Positions 8,056 through 15,458 of a DNA stretch of 64,000 nt are shown piece by piece. The notes below the pieces were generated by a model, which worked only from the letters and a program-made list of their open reading frames with translations, was not told the origin of the DNA and did no database searches. The DNA lies in NCBI RefSeq assembly GCF_003003265.1, contig NZ_PVTL01000012.1, forward strand, positions 1 to 64,000. The letters are read 5' to 3'. This DNA comes from Glaciihabitans tibetensis. GTDB lineage: Bacteria; Actinomycetota; Actinomycetes; Actinomycetales; Microbacteriaceae. Positions within the stretch are counted from its first letter, which is position 1. Each line of letters starts with the position of its first letter. The position numbers were made by a program, and so were the translations under genes.

Positions 8056-8625
8056 TTAGGAAACGGGCGCCAGAGACTTCGCAATGTGAGTGTGGAAGGC
8101 CTCAAGCCAAGAACCGAGGAACTCCGCGGTACGTTCGCTGGTCACCTCGCCGTCGGGGCTGATCAGGCCGTCGGTCGTCTGGATGTAGGCCTCAGGCTGG
8201 GACATCTCTGGCGAGGCGAGGAAGGAGAGGATGCTGCGCAGGTGCTGCTGGGCGACAGCTGTTCCGATGGGTCCGATTGAGGTGCCGATGACGGCGCTGG
8301 GTTTGCCGGCGAACGAGTTTTGTCCCCAGGGACGGCTGGCAAAGTCCAGCGCGTTCTTTAGTACGCCGGGAACGGAGCGGTTGTATTCCGGGGTGACAAG
8401 GAGCACGGCGTCAACAGACTCGAGCGCGGACTTGAACTCGCGTGCCTCCGTCGGGTAGTCGGCATCGTAGTCAGCACTATAGAAGGGCAGCGGAGCGATC
8501 GGAATCTCGACGAGCTCAAGGTTTCGCGCGGGGGCCAGGCGTTCCAGTGCCAATGCAAGGCGACGATTAATCGACACGGAGGACAGGCTGCCAACTAGGT
8601 AGCCGACTTTGTAAGTGGTTGTCAT
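8056..8625 (-). CDS. NAD(P)H-dependent FMN reductase (quinone/azo-reductase type)
   Basis: A 189-residue flavodoxin-like oxidoreductase. It shows an N-terminal phosphate-binding loop (GSLSSVSINRRLA), the family motif TPEYNRSVPGVLKNALD and a GTSIGPIGTAVAQ loop. Members reduce FMN, quinones or azo dyes with NAD(P)H. ATG 8625 has GGAAG 5 nt upstream, unlike the adjacent ATG 8628. It is divergent from the maleylacetate reductase; their shared 98-nt promoter region holds a palindromic site that recurs upstream of the dioxygenase, so all four genes at 8.0-11.5 kb probably form one quinone-responsive group. Confidence 0.85.
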   Translation of the reverse strand: MTTTYKVGYLVGSLSSVSINRRLALALERLAPARNLELVEIPIAPLPFYSADYDADYPTEAREFKSALESVDAVLLVTPEYNRSVPGVLKNALDFASRPWGQNSFAGKPSAVIGTSIGPIGTAVAQQHLRSILSFLASPEMSQPEAYIQTTDGLISPDGEVTSERTAEFLGSWLEAFHTHIAKSLAPVS

Positions 8626-8640
8626 CATTACTTCCAAACA

Positions 8641-8670
8641 GCATGGCATTTCCATGCGTATGCATAGAAT
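8641..8670. promoter_or_regulatory. Candidate operator ATGC-N4-GCAT (copy 1)
   Basis: ATGCGTATGCAT at 8654-8665, followed by AGAAT, sits between two divergent genes. A near-identical site, ATGCGTTTGCAT then AGATA, lies at 9806-9822 before the dioxygenase. Immediately left is a second inverted repeat, GCATGG/CCATGC (8641-8646 and 8652-8657). Such palindromes suit a MarR- or TetR-type repressor; no matching regulator gene is adjacent. Confidence 0.55.
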
Positions 8671-8723
8671 ACAGCTACCGCTGGACCATGTAGCGTCGCG
8701 CCCATACTTGAATCGGGATTCAG

Positions 8724-9794
8724 ATGATTTCTTCCTTCGACCATCGCACCCTCGGCCAGCGGGTGCTGTTCGGTTCCGGGAGTGCGCGGGCAAATATCGC
8801 AGACGCGTCAGCCGGAGCGAGCCGCGTCATGGTGGTGTCTTCGGAACGGGATGCGCGGTTGGCTGCCGTACTTACAGCCGATTCGGCTGTCGTCCGGAGG
8901 TGGACCGAGGTCGCGCAGCACGTACCGACGGAGCTCGCCGACCGCGCGCGGGACGCGGCGGCCGCCGACGATATCGATCTCATCGTCTCGGTCGGAGGTG
9001 GATCAGCGACCGGGCTGGCCAAAGCAATCGCCATGACGACGCGCGTCCCGATTCTCGCGGTGCCGACGACATACGCCGGATCCGAGGCGACGAACGTCTG
9101 GGGGCTGACGGCAGATTCGCGCAAGACCACGGGGGTGGACGACGGCGTGCTGCCCTCCACGGTCGTGTACGACGCCGAGCTCTTCCTTCGACTGCCGCGC
9201 GCGCTGTCGATTGCCTCCGGCCTCAACGCGGTCGCTCATGGCATTGACGCTTTGTGGGCCCCGGGTGCGGATCCTCTCAACGCGACCCTGGCCTCAGAAG
9301 CCATCCGTCTTCTGGCTGCGGGACTGCGCACCATCAGCGCCGATCCAGCGTCCCTGGCCGGTCGGGAACAGACCTTGATGGGGGCCTACCTTGCCGCTGT
9401 CTCGTTCACCTCTGCCGGCTCCGGCCTTCACCACAAGATTTGTCATGTGCTCGGTGGCGCGTACGGCCTCGCCCACGCACAAACGCACGCAGTTCTCCTC
9501 CCCCACGTGACCGCGTTCAACGCGTCGGCGGCTCCCGGTGCTGGCGCACGAATCGCGGAGGCGCTCGACTCACGGACCGCGGTGAGAGGGCTGGAGGACC
9601 TTTACACCGAACTCGACGCACCCCGATCACTGCGCGACATCGGGTTCAATGAGTCGGACATCCCCGAGGCGGCCCGCCTCATCATCCCGACAGTCCCCGC
9701 CTCGAATCCGCGCCGTGTCGACACCGCGGCGATAGAGACCATCCTGCGCGCCGCCTGGGCCGGCACACCAATCCGAGAATACGAGCAGGAATAA
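8724..9794 (+). CDS. Maleylacetate reductase (iron-containing alcohol dehydrogenase family)
   Basis: A 356-residue enzyme predicted to reduce maleylacetate to 3-oxoadipate with NAD(P)H, feeding hydroxyquinol or chlorocatechol breakdown into central metabolism. The sequence shows the nucleotide-binding SVGGGSATGLAKAIA, the PTTYAGSEAT segment and metal-ligand regions NAVAHGIDALW and HHKICHVLGG. Length fits the family. It lies upstream of a ring-cleaving dioxygenase and esterase with a matching putative operator, supporting a quinone/aromatic role. Other Fe-ADH substrates cannot be excluded, but the LHHKICHVLGG segment is typical of maleylacetate reductases. Confidence 0.87.
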   Translation: MISSFDHRTLGQRVLFGSGSARANIADASAGASRVMVVSSERDARLAAVLTADSAVVRRWTEVAQHVPTELADRARDAAAADDIDLIVSVGGGSATGLAKAIAMTTRVPILAVPTTYAGSEATNVWGLTADSRKTTGVDDGVLPSTVVYDAELFLRLPRALSIASGLNAVAHGIDALWAPGADPLNATLASEAIRLLAAGLRTISADPASLAGREQTLMGAYLAAVSFTSAGSGLHHKICHVLGGAYGLAHAQTHAVLLPHVTAFNASAAPGAGARIAEALDSRTAVRGLEDLYTELDAPRSLRDIGFNESDIPEAARLIIPTVPASNPRRVDTAAIETILRAAWAGTPIREYEQE

Positions 9795-9805
9795 AACCCG
9801 TTTAG

Positions 9806-9822
9806 ATGCGTTTGCATAGATA
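9806..9822. promoter_or_regulatory. Candidate operator ATGC-N4-GCAT (copy 2)
   Basis: ATGCGTTTGCAT followed by AGATA in the 59-nt gap before the dioxygenase, matching the copy at 8654-8670 at 14 of 17 positions. Its position 30-50 nt before the start codon suits repressor control of the dioxygenase-esterase pair. Confidence 0.55.
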
Positions 9823-9853
9823 ATCGCAAACACAACGACAAGAAAGAGGCACC

Positions 9854-10828
9854 ATGCCTGCAGAGACCTCGGGGCTTCATCACGTCACCGCCATCGGCGG
9901 CGCGCCCCAACGCAACATCGACTTCTACATCACCGGACTCGGCCTCCGCTTGGTCAAAAGGACCGTCAATTTCGACAGCCCGGGCACCTACCACCTGTAC
10001 TACGGCGACGAAGCCGGTAGCCCAGGATCCCTGATGACCTTCTTCCCTTGGGCTGGCGTGCACCAGGGCCGGATCGGAGCCGGCCAGTCGACCACCACCG
10101 CGTTCTCCGTCCCCGCCAACAGTCTTGGCTGGTGGAAGCAGCACTTTGCCGCCATCGGCGTCGACTCCGCCATCACCACGGAATCCTCCGAAGAAGAGCG
10201 GCTGAGCCTCCGCGACCCGGACGGCTTGCAGCTCGACCTGGTTGCCTCCAGCGTCACCGACCCGCGAGCCCCGTGGGATTCTGCCTCCGTCCCCGCTGAA
10301 TACGCAGTCCGCGGCCAACACTCCTCCGTGCTCACGGTCAACGACCCCGCCGGCACAGCCCGGACCCTGACTCAGGACCTCGGCCTTCACCTGATTTCCG
10401 AGACGAAGGACCGGCAGCGCTTCGCCGCAGGGCCCGGCGGAGCAGGACACATCGTTGACGTCATCGCCGACCCCTACGCCGACCAGGGCCTGACGGCAGG
10501 CGGTACCGTGCACCACATCGCCTTCCGAGTTCCAGACCGCGAAACACAACAGCTCTGGCGCGCGCAGCTCATCGATCAGGGGTATGCGGTCACCGAGATT
10601 CTCGACCGCGACTACTTCACATCCATCTACTTCCGTGAGCCCGGCGGAGTCCTGTTCGAAATCGCGACCGACACACCCGGCTTCGACATCGACGAGCCCC
10701 TCCTCGAACTCGGCCGCAGCCTGCAGCTTCCCCCGTGGCTCCAGCCGAGCCGCCAGCAGATCGAGGCCTCTCTGCTGCCGATTGCACTCCCGCGGGAGAA
10801 CAACCCCGACCTCACCCCTTCCCTGTGA
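9854..10828 (+). CDS. Ring-cleaving dioxygenase of the MhqO / hydroquinone-dioxygenase type
   Basis: A 324-residue two-module glyoxalase/bleomycin-resistance-fold protein. It begins with the diagnostic GLHHVTAIGG and continues with a FYxxxLGLRLVKRTVNFD segment; candidate metal ligands are the N-terminal His pair, a His in GTVHHIAFRV and a Glu in GVLFEIATD. MhqO-like proteins are linked to resistance to methylhydroquinone and catechol. An AGAAAGAGG ribosome-binding site precedes ATG 9854. The stop overlaps the esterase start (GTGA), so the two are co-translated, as in the dioxygenase-esterase pairing of Bacillus MhqR regulons. Confidence 0.88.
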   Translation: MPAETSGLHHVTAIGGAPQRNIDFYITGLGLRLVKRTVNFDSPGTYHLYYGDEAGSPGSLMTFFPWAGVHQGRIGAGQSTTTAFSVPANSLGWWKQHFAAIGVDSAITTESSEEERLSLRDPDGLQLDLVASSVTDPRAPWDSASVPAEYAVRGQHSSVLTVNDPAGTARTLTQDLGLHLISETKDRQRFAAGPGGAGHIVDVIADPYADQGLTAGGTVHHIAFRVPDRETQQLWRAQLIDQGYAVTEILDRDYFTSIYFREPGGVLFEIATDTPGFDIDEPLLELGRSLQLPPWLQPSRQQIEASLLPIALPRENNPDLTPSL

Positions 10829-11472
10829 ACGCGTCTCAGGCGCACGTCGCCCCTAGCGAATGGCCGCACATCTACCGACCGGGCGCCGGTTTCGTCGTCC
10901 TTGCTCTTCACGGGACAGGGGGAAATGAGGAAGAGATCACCGCGCTTGCCCAGCGGATAGCACCGGGAGCAGCTGTGCTCGCTCCTCGCGGGAGAGTTTC
11001 TGAAAACGGAGCCGGCCGCTGGTTCCGCCGCGCATCCGAGGGGGTCTTCGACGTCGACGACGTGATCTACCGCGCCCACGAGCTCGCCGCTTTCATCGAC
11101 TGGAGCGTCAATGAATACGGCCTGACCGGAATGCCGATTGTTGCCACGGGTTTCTCGAACGGCGCCAACATGGCACTCGCGCTGGGGATGCTTCATCCAG
11201 ATCGCATCCCGTCCATCGTCGCGTTCTCCGGTATGTATCCGTTCGGCACGCGAGCCCTGCCCCTCGATCTCCCCTCCTCTCGGATTCTGCTTCTCAACGG
11301 CACTGCCGACCCGATGGCACCCACAGCGAGTGTCCAGACGCTCGTCGCGACCGCCACGGCACGCGGCGCCGAGGTCGCCCTGCTGTCACGAGAAGGCGGA
11401 CACGGTATCGCGCACTCCGACCTCGCAGAAGCCGAAAGGTGGGTCCGGTCACTCACATCAGCCGCCGACTAG
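10825..11472 (+). CDS. Carboxylesterase / phospholipase-like hydrolase (MhqD type)
   Basis: A 215-residue alpha/beta hydrolase with LALHGTGGNE (oxyanion region), nucleophile motif ATGFSNGANMA, acid NGTADPMAPT and catalytic His in GGHGIAH. This matches small carboxylesterases of the MhqD/YodD group found beside MhqO-type dioxygenases. GTG 10825 overlaps the dioxygenase stop by 4 nt, and this start removes a 30-residue out-of-family extension. The physiological substrate of the group is not settled; association with quinone stress is inferred from neighbours. Confidence 0.85.
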   Translation: MNASQAHVAPSEWPHIYRPGAGFVVLALHGTGGNEEEITALAQRIAPGAAVLAPRGRVSENGAGRWFRRASEGVFDVDDVIYRAHELAAFIDWSVNEYGLTGMPIVATGFSNGANMALALGMLHPDRIPSIVAFSGMYPFGTRALPLDLPSSRILLLNGTADPMAPTASVQTLVATATARGAEVALLSREGGHGIAHSDLAEAERWVRSLTSAAD

Positions 11473-11948
11473 AAGACGTAGTGTCCGCACTTGTCATTGC
11501 GGACCAGTTCACGGCGGCATGGAACTGAGACAAGAGGCTACTTGGGTGGGGCGGGGGCGAAAACTCTCGCCGCCCGACATCCACGACTCCGCCTCGGGTA
11601 CCCGTCCCGACGCCCGCGGGCTATCGACCGGCCACTCGCCGACAAAGTGTGTCGTCGACCGGCGACTTGTCGAGAATCCGCCCCGCCGACAGGGCAGTCG
11701 TGGGCGGTAAAACCGCGAAAACGCGTCGGGACAGCCCGCTCGGCGCGCGCGAAATCTCAGCACCATCGACAACTGACCGGTCGGCGACCCACGAGCGAAC
11801 TCCGCCTCCTCTACGACCAACGAACTAGAGGTGAATCATCCTTATGAACGATGTGAACGCGGACGAACACCGCGAGTCTTGAACCCTCAGCACAACTCGC
11901 TGTCCCCCACCGCAACTCCTGAACCATCCACATCGAAGAGGACTCGCC
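11473..11948. other. Intergenic region with a dispersed repeat element
   Basis: No supportable gene in 476 bp. GTCGACCGGCGACTTGTCGA at 11654-11673 and ATCGACAACTGACCGGTCGG at 11765-11784 are variants, in opposite orientations, of a sequence found again at 60090-60210. An intervening AACGCG...ACAGCCCGCTCGGCG stretch also matches the other locus. It looks like a genome-specific intergenic repeat, not a coding relic. GAGGAC before 11949 is the next ribosome-binding site. Confidence 0.5.
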
Positions 11949-12305
11949 ATGACCGCCACGCAGCCGCTGATAAAGCACCCGCTCGCGAAGTACCGTGCGG
12001 CGGCGGCGCAGTCCCCCGACCTTCCCGAGCTGCGCTGGGCATCCCCCGAGGCGAAGCTCTGGGTCGCCTCGCGCGGCGGCGACTTCGCCGGCTTTGTCGA
12101 GTTTCGCGAGGGTCACTACGAGGTCACCGACGGACGTGGCGCCCAGCTCGCATCCTGCGCCACCCTGCGCGACGCGAAAGCCATGATTGCGCGGCCCGAG
12201 CAATGGACGCTGCTGGCGCATCCCCTGGCCTACGCCGCGATCGTCACGGGTGGAGTCACGGTGTCCGTCGTCTGCGCAAGCTTCGGCATCGCCTGGATGA
12301 GCTGA
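11949..12305 (+). CDS. Small tail-anchored membrane protein of unknown function
   Basis: A 118-residue protein with a soluble Trp-containing N-terminal region (about 1-90) and one C-terminal hydrophobic span (about 92-116) ending near the terminus, consistent with a tail-anchored protein facing the cytoplasm. I recognise no domain. Codon usage is typical of the region and GAGGAC precedes the ATG, so I treat it as real. It follows a repeat-containing gap and precedes a lipoprotein gene with 151 nt between, so co-transcription is uncertain. Confidence 0.65.
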   Translation: MTATQPLIKHPLAKYRAAAAQSPDLPELRWASPEAKLWVASRGGDFAGFVEFREGHYEVTDGRGAQLASCATLRDAKAMIARPEQWTLLAHPLAYAAIVTGGVTVSVVCASFGIAWMS

Positions 12306-12456
12306 CACCCCTGAGCTGACACCTCCGAGCGGACACTCCTGAGCGGATGCCGCGGGGCGGGGCCACCCGCCGGACTGAGTCACCCTCGGATACACAGAAA
12401 TGTGGAATGCTGAGAATTAGCCATGACGACCCGCTCGCGACAGAGGAACCGCTGAC

Positions 12457-12963
12457 ATGAACACTCCCCGCCTCCACACCCGCCTGATGCTGCTCCCTCT
12501 GGCCGCGATAGCGCTCTCGTTCAGCCTGAGCGCCTGTTCGGTGCCGACGCCCATCGAGCGCGACGACACCGGCGAGGTCGCCGAGGCCAATGAGTCGGCG
12601 GACGTCTTTGCACTGGCCGTGGGCGACTGCACCAACGACGATGCGGCCGCCGACACCGAGGTGACCACGGTCGCCGTTGTGCCCTGTGCAGACCCGCACG
12701 ACAACGAGGTCTACCTGACCCAGGATCTCGCGGGCGACGAATACCCCGGCGACGACGAGATCGCGACCCAGGCCGACACCATCTGCTACGACGAATTCCA
12801 GGGATTCGTCGGGCTCGACTACGACTCGTCGCGCCTGGACTACTTCCCGTACACCCCGACCCGAGACAGCTGGGAATTGGGCGCCGACCGTGAGGTCGCC
12901 TGCCTGGTGTACGACGCGGCCGGCGACCAGCTCACCGGCAGCGTCGCGGGCATCGCCGAGTAA
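12457..12963 (+). CDS. Lipoprotein with septum-formation-type (Septum_form) domain
   Basis: A 168-residue protein with a lipoprotein signal peptide ending in lipobox LSAC (Cys27), then an acidic extracytoplasmic domain with GDCTNDD, VPCADPHDNEVY and further Cys at TICYDEF and VACLVYD. The GDC...PC.DPH.EV pattern is typical of the actinobacterial septum-formation lipoprotein family. The four Cys probably form two disulphides. Function in the family is poorly defined; a cell-envelope role is likely. It stands alone with a start at 12457 after a short leader. Confidence 0.8.
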   Translation: MNTPRLHTRLMLLPLAAIALSFSLSACSVPTPIERDDTGEVAEANESADVFALAVGDCTNDDAAADTEVTTVAVVPCADPHDNEVYLTQDLAGDEYPGDDEIATQADTICYDEFQGFVGLDYDSSRLDYFPYTPTRDSWELGADREVACLVYDAAGDQLTGSVAGIAE

Positions 12964-13029
12964 GCGCCCCGCCAGAGTGCTACTGCTCCAGCGGCGCTTG
13001 TCGCCTCAGCTGTGCGGGCGGCTCTCAAT

Positions 13030-13485
13030 TTCCGCCCCGCCGTGCGGTCAGCACAATGCTCCGGTCCGCGGCGTCAAAGTGCGACGGGTCGCAGGCATGC
13101 GGGACCTGGATGGTGCCGTCGTCACTCGGACCCTCGCTCAACCCGTGCGGGGTGCTCGCTGCGCCAACGTGCGACACCGCGGATCGACTGAAGCTCTTCG
13201 ATGAGGTGCGGGTACTGGGTCGCGCGTCCGTTGATGACGCTCCGCCATGATGTCGTAGCCCCCGGTCACGAGCGACGGAAAGCGGGTGTTCTAGTCCGTC
13301 GCCTTGACGAGGTCAGACGAGATCGGTACCTGTCCGCGCCCGGCAACGGTCGCGATCGAGGCGCCGACCAGGTCAGCGATCGCCAGCCAACTCGCGCGGC
13401 CGTCGAGTCGGAGCGCAAGAACAATCCGACGATCGATTCCATCGAACGTATGATCGGCGTCGAACCGCCTCAGCCCTAGATCAAA
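13030..13485 (-). pseudogene. Decayed Lrp/AsnC-family transcriptional regulator
   Basis: Reverse translation from 13480 to 13291 gives an AsnC-type helix-turn-helix with the core IDRRIVLALRLDGRASW followed by a LADLVGAS-like turn, then a TAG at 13288-13290. The same frame resumes with FPSLVTGGYDIMAE, a ligand-domain segment, shifts frame into QYPHLIEELQSIRGVARW, and further down shows a second HTH-like start (FDAADRSIV). Two HTH/ligand units suggest an originally double-domain regulator. At least one stop and one frameshift make it non-functional. No intact target operon is obvious. Confidence 0.65.
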
Positions 13486-13499
13486 ACGAGCCCGTAAAC

Positions 13500-14334
13500 C
13501 TATGCCACGCTCATGATGTAATAACGTATGACGTCGAGTTCGGAGGCGTAAAACCGGGTGCGAGAGGTGGGCGTGCTCGTCAATAGGCGTTCGAGGAGCG
13601 TGACGTGGGCCTGAGACTGCAACTGGACTTTGCCCCGTGAGGTCACCAAGAAGATTCCGCCTTCGATTGTGTCTATGAGATACATGTCATCCTCCAAATG
13701 TGGTGCGGTTGCAGGCGGATCATTGTTGAGTCTCGCTCTGATGAATGCTTGAGGATCAATTCGTACGCCGCCCACAAAGATGTCCAGGTGTAGGTGCGCT
13801 CCGGTAGTCGCACTGCCCGTGTTCCCAATAGCGCCAACGACGGTTCCCTGGGCGGCATTCGCCCCGGCGCTGAGAGGGCTGGGCGCGACCATGTGGCAGT
13901 ACCTGCTCTCATAGCCGTCGTGCTGCAGCCGAACTGTATTTCCAAGGGCCGAATCAAAGACTCGACCGACGACTGTTCCGGCGGCAACTGCGACAATCGG
14001 AACGCCAGTACTGTTCGACCCGTACCCAGAAAAATCTAGACCGTTGTGGATGGGAGAGAGCTCCAACGGGCGAGGCCCGAAGTCTTGGAAAATCGAGAAT
14101 ATGTAAGTTCCATTTGGTCCATTTGGCGGGACGGGCCAGATCACGTTAGTCACTGAGGCAATACGCTCCAAATGAATTGTCGACTGCAATCGCGCCCGCG
14201 GCTGCAGGCTGAGCAAAAGCGACGGCCGCAACTCCAAGCGTCACTGCCGACAGAAGCACTCGACGACTCATCTCATGAGCCGGGACTTCGTCAGATCTCT
14301 CTCGGCGAGAGTCTGATCCATGATTCTTTTTCAC
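13500..14334 (-). pseudogene. Secreted M23 family metallopeptidase, split by a frameshift
   Basis: The 13500-14167 part codes the peptidase: zinc ligands in HNGLDFSG and HLHLD, with a GNTVRLQH loop typical of LytM domains, and a C-terminal 60-residue extension of unknown function. Its signal peptide is in another frame (14146-14334), with a twin-arginine-like SRRVLLSA then an Ala-rich hydrophobic segment ending QPAAAG. The frames switch near 14150-14170, where SFGAY must join ASVTNVIWP. As read, the peptidase cannot be exported; a sequencing error of one base would restore it. The likely start is GTG 14334 or ATG 14271. Confidence 0.7.
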
Positions 14335-14741
14335 ATCTCGACAATGGCAGTTTTCCGACTATTTATCATGTAGGCATTTATGGGGACATAACCCGAAGAT
14401 GGAGACCTTCCCGGACAAGGGTTGATTGTCACTGATTTTTCGTCGACACGAGCGCCCTAGGGTTACAAAGTCTTTTCTTGAGCGGTTCAAGGTTCACCTT
14501 CCAATCTGGAGACCTGAGTGACCACGCTCAGTTGATCGTCGAGCACTAAGCCGAACTCGGCTCGACTGTCACCGTCTCAGCTCAACGGTTCGTCGGAGAC
14601 CGTCAGCTCAGGAGACAAGTGACTGGGACAGGCCAGGAAGTCGTCGCAGAGTTCAATCTGAAGTCAGCCGATACCGCAACTCGGTGTGGCCGCGCGACTG
14701 ACTCGCGTGGTCACACGCACGCGCGACCGACGCGCTTCCAG
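14335..14741. other. Gene-free region upstream of the M23 gene
   Basis: About 400 bp with no supportable ORF, tRNA or repeat. It carries the promoter side of the M23 gene and the 3' side of the response regulator ending at 14742, and its base composition is lower in GC near 14335-14480. Confidence 0.5.
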
Positions 14742-15458
14742 TCACCCAAACGGGTCAATTACCCCAGACCGGATCCCCCACAGCACGGCCTGCAGCCGGT
14801 CCCGCGCGTCGATCTTCTGCAACAGCCCGGCCAGGTGGTATTTCACCGTCGTTGGCTCGATAAAGAGCCGCTCCCCGATCTCGACGTTGGACAGGCCCTC
14901 GGCGAGCAGCCCGAGCACGTCCAGCTCGCGCGCGGTCAGCGTGTGTGGCGTCGGCTCGCGTGACGTCGACGTGTGCGGCTGCGACGAGCGCGCCGACTTC
15001 GCATCGGCGTTGGCATGGGCGCCGTGCTGCGAGACGCGCTGCGAGAACTCGCGCAGCACCCGCAGGGTCAGCTGCTGATCGAGCGTGCCCTCCCCCGCGG
15101 CAACCGACCGGATCGCGCCGAGCAAAATCGTCTCCTCCGCCCCCTTCAGCAGAAAACCCGCAGCCCCGGCCTCGAGCGCCGCGAAGATGTCGTCGTCGAG
15201 GTCGAACGTCGTCACGATGAGTACCTCGGTGCTTAACGCGGAGTCCGCGACGATCTCCCGGGTAGCGGCTATTCCGTCCATGTTCGGCATGCGGATGTCC
15301 ATACAGACCACATCCGGACGGAGCGCCCGAGCCATCCGCACCGCCTCAATTCCATCGCTGGCCTCCCCGACGACGATCATGTCGGGTTCAGCTCCGGCGA
15401 TCACGGCGACCCCGGCGCGCACAATGGCCTGGTCGTCGGCGATGAGCAGTCTGATCAT
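14742..15458 (-). CDS. NarL/FixJ-type response regulator
   Basis: A 238-residue regulator with receiver Asp8-Asp9 and phospho-acceptor Asp54 (VCMDIRMPNMDG), a Thr pair in VLIVTTF and Lys in FLLKG, then a polar linker and a canonical LuxR HTH (LTARELDVLGLLAEGLSNVEIG). ATG 15458 overlaps the stop of its kinase by 4 nt (ATGA), so both are co-translated. The adjacent ABC exporter genes on the same strand are the likely targets, as in many actinobacterial arrangements. Confidence 0.93.
   Translation of the reverse strand: MIRLLIADDQAIVRAGVAVIAGAEPDMIVVGEASDGIEAVRMARALRPDVVCMDIRMPNMDGIAATREIVADSALSTEVLIVTTFDLDDDIFAALEAGAAGFLLKGAEETILLGAIRSVAAGEGTLDQQLTLRVLREFSQRVSQHGAHANADAKSARSSQPHTSTSREPTPHTLTARELDVLGLLAEGLSNVEIGERLFIEPTTVKYHLAGLLQKIDARDRLQAVLWGIRSGVIDPFG

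Noticed and set aside
13201..13479. Plus-strand ORF of 92 codons
   Set aside because: It is the complement of the Lrp/AsnC pseudogene, whose HTH is readable on the minus strand.
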